A stretch of DNA of 64,000 bases from Bog-473 sp963828825 (GTDB lineage: Bacteria; Actinomycetota; Acidimicrobiia; Acidimicrobiales; RAAP-2). Below the pieces are notes generated by a model that was not told where the DNA came from, ran no database searches, and saw only the letters and a list, made by a program, of their open reading frames with translations. The position numbers were made by a program, and so were the translations under genes. The DNA is taken from NCBI GenBank assembly GCA_963828825.1, contig CAWHGF010000005.1, positions 124,001 to 188,000 on the forward strand, in the 5' to 3' direction. Below are positions 18,283-26,824 of the stretch, one piece after another. Positions within the stretch are counted from its first letter, which is position 1; the number at the start of each line of letters is the position of its first letter.

Positions 18283-19842
18283 TCATCCCGGTGGAATCGA
18301 TTGCGCGAAGTGGAAGACGTCGTCGGGATCGTATCGCTGCTTCACCTGTCGAAGACGGGGCAGATTCGCTCCGTAGTAGGCCTGCTGCCAGTCGGCCAAG
18401 GTCGGGTCGATGTAGTTCTGGTACGAGCCTTGCGTTACGGCTGAAAACATCTGATGCAAATTTTCGAGCCACGCGGACGCCGTCGATAGCGAGCTCGGAT
18501 CGGGTGGAGTCGCAGGGTAGGTGATGGAGTACTGGGCACAGGCGACTGCATCGCGGTGGACAAACGCCGTCTCGCTTGCCCCGATCTGGTTGATCAGCCC
18601 CCCGTAACCGTCGAACACGACGCCGCCGCCGGCACCGGGCAGTGTGGCAGGCAGGCCCGACAGGGCGGACACGATCCCGCTGACGGCTTGTTGCGGAAGT
18701 GGTCCGCCGACGTAGGAAGACTTGGCCGTGAACGGCGATTGTGCGGGCGCTGCGCACTGGGCCACGGACTCTCCCTCGCACCCCGCCTCGATCATGGTGG
18801 CCGTCAGGTACTCCTCGGGCCCGACGAAGCGGTAGGTCGTGCCCTCTCCGACGGCGACCGTCAGCGGGTCCAACGCGGCAGAGCACGCGGCCACCGTGCC
18901 GACGAAGACGCCTGTGACCTTGACCAACCCGCTCCCGACATTCCCACTGCTGAACAGCTGGCAGTTGGCCCACAGCTGGTCGGGCGCTGACGGGATCCAT
19001 CGGAACCAGGTGTCGAGGACCGACGCCGCTGCTCCCCATGGCCACTCCAAGGTGAAGAGCGTGATCGCCTCGGGGATCGGGTGGACCTGGAACCCGAACG
19101 AGGTCGCGATGCCGAAGTTCCCGCCACCGCCGCCGCGGCTGGCCCAATAGAGATCTTCGTCCTGTCCCGGTCCGCACCGCCGCACCACACCGTCGGCGGT
19201 GACGATCTCGACCGCTGCCATCTGGTCGCACGTCATCCCGTAGGCCCGGGAGAACACGCCGATCCCTCCGCCCAGGGCAAGCCCGGCGATGCCGACGGTC
19301 GGGCACGAGCCGCCTGGCAAGAGGAGGCCCAGCGCGGCCAGTTGGCTGTACACGTTGATCAAAGTGGCGCCGGCCCCCACCGTGGCGACCGGTTGACCAC
19401 GGGTTGTCGCCCCTCCAGCCGAGATGCCCCGAATCTGCGACACGTCGATGACCAGGCCGGGACACGACGAGTAGCCGCCATAGCTGTGGCCACCCGAGCG
19501 AGCTGCAAGCTCAACGTCGTGCTCACGGGCGAAGGCGATGCAACGTTGGACATCGCTCGACGACTCGCATTGAGCGATCGCCGCCGCGTCCGGTGTGTAT
19601 ATGGAGTTGTACAGGTGGCCGGCCGCGGCGTAGCCGGAATCAGCGGGCTGGAGCAACGTGCCGCGGAGTGAACTGGCCAGCGTCTGCCAATCCGGCGGGC
19701 CCCCGTTGTGGACCGTCGAGGTCGTCGTGCCCTCACCCTCGGCGCGGTGCGGGCCCGGACTCGAGCAGCCGCTCACCGCGCCACCGGCGAGAAGACCCGA
19801 CCCCGCCACGGCCGCACCTCGCAGGAACGAGCGGCGATCCAT
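18283..19842 (-). CDS. Secreted FAD-linked oxidase, berberine-bridge type
   Basis: 519 residues. The N-terminus has a Tat motif and a lipobox together (RRSFLRG, then LLAGGAVSGC), so the folded flavoprotein is probably exported by Tat and lipid-anchored. The FAD domain contains RSGGHSYGGYS, whose His is the usual 8-alpha attachment site, and GSCPTVGIAGLALGGG, whose Cys gives the second (6-S-cysteinyl) link, so bicovalent FAD is predicted. The C-terminus has the BBE motif (NYIDP...AYYGAN and RYDPDDVF). Relatives oxidise sugars, alcohols or alkaloids with O2. The start has a GAGAGG site. It is a single gene with no operon partner. Confidence 0.85.
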   Translation of the reverse strand: MDRRSFLRGAAVAGSGLLAGGAVSGCSSPGPHRAEGEGTTTSTVHNGGPPDWQTLASSLRGTLLQPADSGYAAAGHLYNSIYTPDAAAIAQCESSSDVQRCIAFAREHDVELAARSGGHSYGGYSSCPGLVIDVSQIRGISAGGATTRGQPVATVGAGATLINVYSQLAALGLLLPGGSCPTVGIAGLALGGGIGVFSRAYGMTCDQMAAVEIVTADGVVRRCGPGQDEDLYWASRGGGGGNFGIATSFGFQVHPIPEAITLFTLEWPWGAAASVLDTWFRWIPSAPDQLWANCQLFSSGNVGSGLVKVTGVFVGTVAACSAALDPLTVAVGEGTTYRFVGPEEYLTATMIEAGCEGESVAQCAAPAQSPFTAKSSYVGGPLPQQAVSGIVSALSGLPATLPGAGGGVVFDGYGGLINQIGASETAFVHRDAVACAQYSITYPATPPDPSSLSTASAWLENLHQMFSAVTQGSYQNYIDPTLADWQQAYYGANLPRLRQVKQRYDPDDVFHFAQSIPPG

Positions 19843-20314
19843 CAGCCTCTCGGGACTCCAGCCACCATCCCCACCATGAGCGCCGACGCTACGTCAGGCA
19901 AACGAGCGGGCGTTTCGGTAACTCGACGAAGCGCAGTGCCCGGACCTCCCACCCGGCCACACCAGAATCATCGAGATTGCGTCCTGGGGGGCGTAGCGGG
20001 GAGGACCACGTGTTCCACGCCCCCGCTGGGCCGGTTCAGGGGGAGGTCATCTCGACGGCAGCGGACGGCCGGTTCCGGAGCGCACGCCGACTCGACGATG
20101 GCGCCGAGGACCCGCCCAATCCGGCTGTAAGCCCGCCGGGGCGGTCGTGACCGGGGCCCGCGGTCGGTTCGTCCTCGTAGAACCAACCCGGGTCACACCG
20201 TTTGCGTCGGCGGCGACTCGGATAGCTCTCTCGCGTTCCCGGTGCATCGGTGACCGAGCGGCGCGATGCTGGTGGTGGCCCGCTGCTCACGGACCGACGT
20301 CGAGAGGGAGAACG
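19843..20314. other. Divergent intergenic region
   Basis: About 470 nt between two divergent genes. No gene is supported, and no clear promoter pair or repeat was found apart from the Shine-Dalgarno sites at each end. Confidence 0.4.
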
Positions 20315-21187
20315 ATGGCCCCAGCGAAAGAACCCGTGGCGTTTCTGGGCATCGGCACGATGGGACACGCGATGGCAACCAACGCCTTACGTGCCGGTAT
20401 CCCGACGATGGTGTGGAACCGTGATCCAGAGGCAACCCGAGACCTCGCCGATCTTGGCGCGAAGGTAGCCGAGACGGCCGCCGACGCCGCGCGACAAGCC
20501 GCCCTGGTCGTCACGATGGTGACGGATGCGGACGCCGTGATCTCGATCGCCCAGCACGAGGGCATGCTCGCAGCCCTCTCGTCCGGCGCAATGTGGGTAC
20601 AGATGAGCACGATCGGCGTCGAAGGGATCGAGCGAGTCAAAGCCCTGGCGGATGCCGAGCGTCCTGACGTGACCCTCATCGACGCGCCAGTGTCGGGAAG
20701 CAAGGTGCCGGCAGAGCAGGGTCAGCTGACAATCTTTGCGTCAGGCCCGGACGAGGCTCGCTCCCGTCTGGCCCCCCTCTTCGATGCGCTGGGCCAGCGA
20801 ACGATCTGGGTGGGTCCCGTCGGGGCCGGGTCGCGGCTGAAACTGGTGGCGAACTCATGGCTCGCGTTAGCCGCGGAAGCGGTCAACACGTCGGTCGCAC
20901 TTGCCCGTCGGTTGGGACTCGAGACCGAGACTGTGGTGGAGGCCTTGGGTGGCGGGCCCCTCGTGTCCCCCTGGCAGGCAGCCAAGCTGGAACGCATCAC
21001 TCAAGAGGACTTTTCTGCCCAGTTCGCGCTCTCACTTGCGCTCAAGGATGTGCACCTTGCCTCGCAGGCGGCCGGCGACGATCGCTTCCGCGCGCTCGCC
21101 GGCTTGGCCGACGAATGGCAGCAGGTCGTCGATCAGGGTCTCGGCGACGCCGACCTCACCGTCGTCACCCGGGCACTCGAGACATAG
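20315..21187 (+). CDS. NAD(P)-dependent beta-hydroxyacid dehydrogenase family protein
   Basis: 290 residues, the standard length for the 3-hydroxyisobutyrate/6-phosphogluconate-like dehydrogenase family. The N-terminal Rossmann motif is FLGIGTMGHAMATN; the substrate-binding motif is IDAPVSGSKVPAEQGQLT (about 125); the catalytic Lys lies in GSRLKLVANSWLALAAEAVN (about 175). These enzymes reversibly oxidise beta-hydroxyacids to semialdehydes or reduce glyoxylate-type compounds. The start is ATG 20315 with a GAGGGAGA site; longer reading upstream is not family-like. An aldo/keto reductase follows after 80 nt on the same strand, perhaps in one unit. Confidence 0.85.
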   Translation: MAPAKEPVAFLGIGTMGHAMATNALRAGIPTMVWNRDPEATRDLADLGAKVAETAADAARQAALVVTMVTDADAVISIAQHEGMLAALSSGAMWVQMSTIGVEGIERVKALADAERPDVTLIDAPVSGSKVPAEQGQLTIFASGPDEARSRLAPLFDALGQRTIWVGPVGAGSRLKLVANSWLALAAEAVNTSVALARRLGLETETVVEALGGGPLVSPWQAAKLERITQEDFSAQFALSLALKDVHLASQAAGDDRFRALAGLADEWQQVVDQGLGDADLTVVTRALET

Positions 21188-21267
21188 GGAAAGGACCACC
21201 TCAGCTTCTGATCCGATCGCATTCTCGAATCGATTCGTCACCAGCACCGAGACGGAGCAGCCACGAT

Positions 21268-22296
21268 GTGACCAGCTACCTCCCTGCCGAAGATCGCAAT
21301 GACTCCATGACCTACCGCCGTTGTGGGCGCAGCGGCCTTCTCCTGCCCGCCGTGTCGCTCGGGCTGTGGCAGAACTTCGGTGACGACCGGCCCGTGGACA
21401 CCCAACGCGCCATCGTGCGCCGAGCCTTCGACTTGGGCGTCACCCACTTCGATCTGGCCAACAACTACGGACCCCCCTACGGCAGCGCCGAGACAAACTT
21501 CGGTCGAATCCTCCACGAGGACTTCCGCGATCACCGCGACGAACTCTTGATCTCCACCAAGGCGGGTTGGGACATGTGGCCGGGCCCCTACGGCGACCTG
21601 GGCTCTCGGAAATACCTCGTCGCGAGCCTCGATCAGAGCCTGCGGCGGCTCGGGCTTGACTACGTCGACATCTTCTACCACCACCACTTCGACGCCCAAA
21701 CCCCACTAGAGGAATCCCTTGGCGCACTCCACACCGCCGTCACCGCCGGGAAGGCCCTCTACGTCGGAATCTCCTCCTACTCCGACAGGCGCACCGCCGA
21801 GGCCGTCACCATCCTCCGCCAGCTCGGCACCCCACTGCTCATCCACCAGCCCTCGTACTCGATGTTCAACCGCTGGATCGAAGACCGCCTCCTCGACGTC
21901 CTTGACGCTGAAGGAGTCGGGTGCATCGCCTTCTCGGTCTTGGCGCAGGGCCTCCTCACCGACCACTACCTCAACGGGATCCCTCCGGGCTCGAGGGCCT
22001 CCCTTGATGGCTCACTCACTCGTGACATGCTCAACGACGAGAACCTCGCCCGCATCAGAGCCCTCAACGACATCGCTCTCGGGAGAGGTCAGTCCCTCGC
22101 CCAGATGGCCATCGCCTGGGCATTGCGCGACCCGCGAGTCACTTCCGTGCTGATCGGAGCCAGCAGTGTGGCCCAACTCGATCAGAACGTTGCGGCGCTC
22201 GGCCATTTGGAGTTCACCGACGATGAGCTCGCCACAATTGACCGTTACGCCGTTGACGGCGACATCGACTTGTGGCGCACGCCAGCAACGTCGTGA
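21268..22296 (+). CDS. Aldo/keto reductase, YghZ (glyceraldehyde-3-phosphate reductase) type
   Basis: 342 residues. The start is GTG 21268: relatives begin with a short segment followed by DSMxYRRCGRSGL, and here that segment (TSYLPAEDRNDS) is present only from this GTG, which has a GGAG upstream. AKR hallmarks are FDLANNYGPPYGSAE (catalytic Asp/Tyr), STKAGWDMWPGPYGDLGSRK with the Lys, and YVDIFYHHHFDAQTPLEE (catalytic His region); the C-terminal cofactor loop is SVLIGASSVAQLDQN. The KCNAB/YghZ group reduces methylglyoxal, glyceraldehyde phosphate or similar carbonyls using NADPH. Confidence 0.85.
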   Translation: MTSYLPAEDRNDSMTYRRCGRSGLLLPAVSLGLWQNFGDDRPVDTQRAIVRRAFDLGVTHFDLANNYGPPYGSAETNFGRILHEDFRDHRDELLISTKAGWDMWPGPYGDLGSRKYLVASLDQSLRRLGLDYVDIFYHHHFDAQTPLEESLGALHTAVTAGKALYVGISSYSDRRTAEAVTILRQLGTPLLIHQPSYSMFNRWIEDRLLDVLDAEGVGCIAFSVLAQGLLTDHYLNGIPPGSRASLDGSLTRDMLNDENLARIRALNDIALGRGQSLAQMAIAWALRDPRVTSVLIGASSVAQLDQNVAALGHLEFTDDELATIDRYAVDGDIDLWRTPATS

Positions 22297-22476
22297 GCAC
22301 CGGGCCCGCGTCGCGCCTCTGGCACTGGTCGAGAGGTCCCAAGCCGATCGTCCGATACAGATCGAGGTCGGACAGTGGTGAAAGGCCCGGTCAATTCGGA
22401 GCCCACGAGAGTACGACGTCGGATGAGGAGCCGAGGGTGTTCTGTCCGCGCCCGTCTCCGTGGCGACGCACGCGCC

Positions 22477-22543
22477 GGTCACATTCCGGCTGCGACATAC
22501 GTCAACAGAATGTGACCACGATGGACGTGTTGCAGAATGTGAC
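22477..22543 (+). promoter_or_regulatory. Three GAATGTGAC elements upstream of a sigma-factor gene
   Basis: GGTCACATTC (22477-22486) is the exact inverse of GAATGTGACC (22508-22517), and GAATGTGAC occurs again at 22535-22543, one base before ATG 22545. The last two copies lie within an imperfect direct repeat that also contains ATGGACGTG twice. Such a set could bind a dimeric regulator or mark an autoregulated ECF promoter. Confidence 0.45.
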
Positions 22544-22544
22544 A

Positions 22545-23399
22545 ATGGACGTGATCGACTTCGACGCCGAACGTCCCCGGCTGACCGCGATCGCCAACCG
22601 GATACTCGGCTCGGAAGCCGATGCGGACGACGTGCTGCAGGAGGCCTGGCTGCGGTTTTCCCGCACCGACGACGACGTCGACGACCTGCCCGCCTGGCTG
22701 ACGACCGTCGTGACGCGGCTGTGCCTGGACCACCTGCGCAAGCGACGTACCAGGTCGGAGGCGGAGGCCGGGGCACCCAGCGATCCCCCACCGGTCGACC
22801 CCGAGGCCGGTGTCCTGCTCGCCGAGAGGATGGGCGGAGCAATGGACGTCGTCCTCGACGCACTGGCGCCGGCGGAGCGAGCGGCGTTCGTCCTGCACGA
22901 TGTCTTCGGGTATCCGTTCGATGAGATCAGCACCGTCCTGGGGCGCTCGGGTACTGCCGTCCGCCAGCTGGCGAGCCGGGCGCGGCGGAAGGTGGAAGGT
23001 GCACCGGAGCCGGCCGAGGCGCAGGCCGCGCGCGAGGAGAGCCGCCGCGTCGTCGACGCCTTCCTCGCTGCGTCCCGAGGCGGGGATCTCGCGACCCTGT
23101 TGCTGCTTCTCGCACCCGACGCTGTCATGCGTGCCGACCTGGTCGGACAACAAATGGGCACGGAGCCCGTCTACGACGGCGCAGCCGCCGTCGCGGCCCG
23201 CTTCAACGGCGCCAAGGGTGCGGCGCCTGTCGCCATCGACGGCGACCTCGGCGGGGCCTGGATCCTCGCCGGGGAGGTGAAGGTCGCCTTCGCGTTCCAT
23301 GTCGAGGCCGGCCAGGTGCGAGAGATCGAGCTGATCGCGGACCCGGAGGTGCTGGCGACCCTGGACGTCGTCCGCCGGAGACGAGTCCCGAGAACCTGA
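22545..23399 (+). CDS. ECF sigma factor, SigJ-like with C-terminal SnoaL-type domain
   Basis: 284 residues. Region 2 spans about 10-75 (ERPRLTAIANRILGS, ADDVLQEAWLRF) and region 4 about 100-160 (LAPAERAAFVLHDVFGYPFDEI with GRSGTAVRQLASRARRKV). The remaining 110 residues form a SnoaL/NTF2-like domain (VDAFLAASRGGDLATLLLLL, GAWILAGEVKVAF) that in SigJ and ECF41-type factors replaces the anti-sigma factor as an internal control. Two in-frame ATGs exist, 22521 and 22545; neither has a ribosome site. The second gives the usual N-terminal length. No anti-sigma gene is adjacent, as expected for this group. Confidence 0.8.
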   Translation: MDVIDFDAERPRLTAIANRILGSEADADDVLQEAWLRFSRTDDDVDDLPAWLTTVVTRLCLDHLRKRRTRSEAEAGAPSDPPPVDPEAGVLLAERMGGAMDVVLDALAPAERAAFVLHDVFGYPFDEISTVLGRSGTAVRQLASRARRKVEGAPEPAEAQAAREESRRVVDAFLAASRGGDLATLLLLLAPDAVMRADLVGQQMGTEPVYDGAAAVAARFNGAKGAAPVAIDGDLGGAWILAGEVKVAFAFHVEAGQVREIELIADPEVLATLDVVRRRRVPRT

Positions 23400-23633
23400 T
23401 GGGCACCGAGGGATGCACCTGACCCGCAGCTCAGCCCCGCCGGAGAGATGGAGAGACAAACGACCAGGGCGAGGAAACGCGCAGCCGCCGGCGTTGCCTA
23501 CGTCAGGCCCACGGAGGCCCTCCCCGGACAGCGTGAGATGACTCTCTCGTATCTGTCGACTCGTCCGACCCATGGGTCGATGATCCCCGTTTCAATCCCG
23601 GGGGTTTATCGCGCGCAATGGCTCTGACTCTGA

Positions 23634-25156
23634 CTAGAGAACGAGGTGCTCGTACGTTTCGGGGTTCTGCATGTTCTCGGCCATGCGCGCCTCGTCCTCG
23701 GCGGCAGATTCATCGGTCCGAAGCAGGAACGGTGCAAGGGCGAGACCGGCCAGCACACTGGCCGCGGCGATCAGCAAGGCGAGCCGGTACCCGTCCGTGA
23801 GTGCGCCGAGGAGCTCGTGGCCCTGGGCCACCAAGGACTTCGTATAGCTCGTGGCGATGGTGCTCAGGGCAGCCAGTCCGACGGCCGCCGACATCTGCAT
23901 GGAGACGTTGACGATGCCCGAAGCGAGACCGGCATCCGCCTTGGGCACCTCTGACATGGCGATCTGCAGGAGCGGGATCATGGAGGCCCCGGCACCGAGA
24001 CCGAGAAGGAAGAATCCGAAGAAGATCTGGGGGAAGTAGCCCGGATGGGAGCCGGCCAGGGCCAACAGGAGAAGGCCGACCGCTGCCGTCAGAATGCCGG
24101 GGTACATCACCCGACGGGGTCCGAGGCGGTGCACCAGCCGAGCGGCGAGGCCGGAGGACATCGTGGCCATGCCGACCGTCGCCGGCATGAACGCCAACCC
24201 GGTGGCGATCGGGCTGTAGCCCAGCACCCGCTCGAGGTACAGGGCGCCGATGAAGAAGGTCGAGAACATGCCGGTGGCCAACAAGCCCCGGACGACGCTC
24301 GAACCGGTCAGGCTGCGGAGCTTGAGGATGCGCAACGGCATGATCGGGTTGGCCAGTTTCGACTCCAAGAAGATGAACGTCGCCAACAGGACCACGGCGA
24401 TGGCCAGGGAGCCGAGGGTCTCCGGCGAGCTCCAGCCGACGCGTGACGCGGTGACGATTCCGTAGATCCCCACCATCAGGGACACGGTCACCAGCACGGA
24501 GCCGACCACGTCGACGCCTTGCCGGATGCCGATACCGATGTTCTCCACAATGAGGAACCGGCCGAGGATCAGCGTGGCGATCCCGATAGGCACATTCACG
24601 AAGAAGATCCAGTGCCAGCTCAACGTCTGCGTGAGCACGCCACCGACCAGGAGCCCGATGGAGCCGCCACCCACGGCTACGAAGATGTACGCGCTCATCG
24701 CCTTGGAACGCTCGTAGGCGCGGGGAACTCGGTCACGATGAGGGCGATGATCACCGAGGAGGACAGCGCCCCTCCGATGCCCTGGACGAAGCGCGCCCCC
24801 ACCAGCATGGACTGGCTGTCCGCTGACCCGCAGGCGATGGAAGCGAGGGTGAAGACCGCGACTCCGGTCAGGAACACCTTCTTGCGCCCGACCAGATCAC
24901 CCAGCCGGCCCGCCATGAGGAGGAAGCTCCCGAAGCTGATCAGGTAGGCATCGACGACCCATGTCAGGCCGGACTGGGAGAAATGCAGGCTGTGCTGGAT
25001 GTCCGGCAACGCCACGTTCACGATGGACCCGTCGAGCGCGTTCATGAGCATGGCCAGGCACACGACGATCAGGGCGATCCAGCGCCGACGGTCCCCGGCG
25101 GGGTCGTCCACGCTGAGCCGGGGCGCGGGCATCGTTCCGGAGTCGGGGATAGTCAT
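23634..25156 (-). pseudogene. DHA2-type MFS drug exporter split by a one-base frameshift
   Basis: Two abutting frames make up one 14-helix exporter of the EmrB/QacA group. The first (25156 to 24695, 153 residues) carries helices 1-4 with LDGSIVNVALPDI and GRLGDLVGRKK; after VTEFPAP the frame runs out into SVPRR and stops. The second (24698 to 23634, 354 residues) begins MSAYIFVAVGGGSIG and carries the remaining helices. Relatives read PxERSKAMxxY without a break; that sequence (YERSKAMSAY) is present in the other frame, so one base is missing near 24720. The TGA and the downstream ATG overlap (ATGA), so the halves could still be made separately. A divergent MarR lies next to it. Confidence 0.8.
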
Positions 25157-25199
25157 GATCTCGGGACTATCATAGGGGGGTGAATGAAATGACCATGCC

Positions 25200-25217
25200 G
25201 CCCGCCACCGAGCGGGC
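25200..25217. promoter_or_regulatory. Inverted repeat between MFS exporter and MarR genes
   Basis: GCCCGC (25200-25205) and GCGGGC (25212-25217) form a small palindrome in the 79-nt space between the divergent start codons. A TATGAT -10-like box for the exporter lies nearby on the minus strand. It is a candidate MarR operator. Confidence 0.3.
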
Positions 25218-25235
25218 CATGGCAGGATCCGCGTC

Positions 25236-25679
25236 GTGACAGCCCCGGATGCCACGAGACCCACGACGGGGACGATCGTGCTCCTGACCCGGCTGTCCCG
25301 CGCCGTCTTCGTGCGCAGCTCGGTCGACCTGGTGGGGATGAACCTGAAGAACATGGTCGTGCTGGCCTACCTGCGCGACCATCCGAGTGCCGCGCAGCAG
25401 GTGATGACCGAGGATCTGTCGATGGACTCCAACACGGGCGTGCTGGTGCTCAACGACTTGGAGGACCTCGAGTACGTGGAACGGCGGCGGGACCCGGCCG
25501 ACCGGCGGCGCCATATCGTCGACATCACCGACGCCGGCCTCGAGGCGCTCGAACGAGCGGAGATCGCGCAGGGGAGTATCGAGGACGAGATCCTGGGTGG
25601 TCTCAGTGACTCGGAACGGGTGACGTTCCGACGATTGTTGGTGAAGGCCCTGGAAGATCATCTCCCCGCGGGGGGATAG
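25236..25679 (+). CDS. MarR family transcriptional regulator
   Basis: 147 residues from GTG 25236. The winged helix spans about 35-105: NMVVLAYLRDHPSAAQQVMTE, recognition helix SNTGVLVLNDLEDLEYVE and a wing with RRRDPADRRRHIVDITDAG, the family signature. Helices at both ends provide dimerisation. It is transcribed away from the MFS exporter gene, the classical arrangement for a ligand-released repressor of a drug pump. Confidence 0.85.
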   Translation: MTAPDATRPTTGTIVLLTRLSRAVFVRSSVDLVGMNLKNMVVLAYLRDHPSAAQQVMTEDLSMDSNTGVLVLNDLEDLEYVERRRDPADRRRHIVDITDAGLEALERAEIAQGSIEDEILGGLSDSERVTFRRLLVKALEDHLPAGG

Positions 25680-25738
25680 CCGCCCTCATGGGGGTGTCGT
25701 TCCGCTGCTCCTCGACTCACTGAACAGCACGAGACGGA

Positions 25739-26824
25739 TTACTTCGAGGGCACGGCGGTGGCATAGCCGATGCGCGAGTCGGCCATGCCGTAGTACATGA
25801 ACCACGTCTCGCGGAACAGCGCCAGTCCTTCGGCGAAGCACACCTGATCGACCTGCCCCTCCAAGTCGTGGGTCGTCGTGAGCGCCAAGGGCTCGGTGCA
25901 GCGGGCGATCGGTGATCCCGGCTCGCGGGGGTCGAAAAGGGCCTGGCCAGGCCGATAGGCGACGCCGATCACAAGACCATCCTCCCTGCGCAACTCGGCG
26001 CCGTTGTAGATCAGGAGTATGCCCTGGTCCGAGAGCACGGCCGGTGGGCCCGGCTCCACCAGGAGGGAGTCGAAGCGACCGGGCCGGGGAACGAGGACGG
26101 GCCGCAGCGCGCGGTGGCCCTGCACGGCGTTTATCTCCCAGGCTCCGGCTCCGGCTCCGGGAGAATGGGTGAGGTAGCGGTCTGCTCCCGGGTCGAATTG
26201 GAGTGGGACCCAGTGGACCAGGTCATCGGATGTGGCCAGGAAGCACGTCCCCTCGCCCCAGTACATGTGGAAACGCCCGTCGATCCGGGTGGCGATCAGG
26301 CGACCGTCCTCCACGGCGGTGACGATGGATCCACTTTTGGACCACCGACGTGCGAAGGGCGTGGTGGCAAAGGCCGGCCCGTGCTTCTCCCAGTGGACGA
26401 GATCGTCCGAGGTGGCCACCATGAGACAGCTGGATTTGCCGTCGAATGCGCTGTAACAGCAGACGTATCCGCCGTCGGGCGACTCGACGACGCGGGGATC
26501 TTCACACCCGCCCGGCCACTCCCAGGGGAGCCACCGCCCGCCATCGGGAAAGAGCACGGGCTCTGGATGGAGCGAGAAGTCAACTCCGTCCATACTGACG
26601 GCCAGCCCGACTCTCGAAGTCCCGGCGAAGGGGCCGACGCGATCTTCGGCTCGGACGAGCAGGTGGACCTTGCCGCCACGCACGATGGCGGCGGGGTTGA
26701 AGACGTCCTTGGCGGCCCATGCCACCTTCTTCCCCGAGACGGCGCACTCGAAGGTGGCGTCGGCGTCAGGACCAAGGACCTCTCCTCCGTCGGCAAAGGG
26801 TCCGATCGGCCAATCGCTCCTCAC
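25739..26824 (-). CDS. GH130 family mannoside phosphorylase-like protein
   Basis: 361 residues, a five-bladed propeller. GH130 signatures are KDVFNPAAIVRGGKVHLLVRAED near 38-60 and WPGGCEDPRVVES near 105-117, whose Asp is the proton donor in known beta-mannoside phosphorylases; SDDLVHWEKHGPAF and LLIYNGAELRREDG are also typical. These enzymes split beta-1,2- or beta-1,4-mannosides or mannosyl-glucose with phosphate. Whether it is a phosphorylase or a hydrolase cannot be decided by eye. GTG 26824 overlaps the stop of the GH1 gene (GTGA), so the two are co-translated. Confidence 0.8.
   Translation of the reverse strand: MRSDWPIGPFADGGEVLGPDADATFECAVSGKKVAWAAKDVFNPAAIVRGGKVHLLVRAEDRVGPFAGTSRVGLAVSMDGVDFSLHPEPVLFPDGGRWLPWEWPGGCEDPRVVESPDGGYVCCYSAFDGKSSCLMVATSDDLVHWEKHGPAFATTPFARRWSKSGSIVTAVEDGRLIATRIDGRFHMYWGEGTCFLATSDDLVHWVPLQFDPGADRYLTHSPGAGAGAWEINAVQGHRALRPVLVPRPGRFDSLLVEPGPPAVLSDQGILLIYNGAELRREDGLVIGVAYRPGQALFDPREPGSPIARCTEPLALTTTHDLEGQVDQVCFAEGLALFRETWFMYYGMADSRIGYATAVPSK

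Noticed and set aside
20857..21267. N-terminal extension of the aldo/keto reductase frame
   Set aside because: It overlaps the upstream dehydrogenase gene in another frame; family relatives begin at the GTG at 21268.
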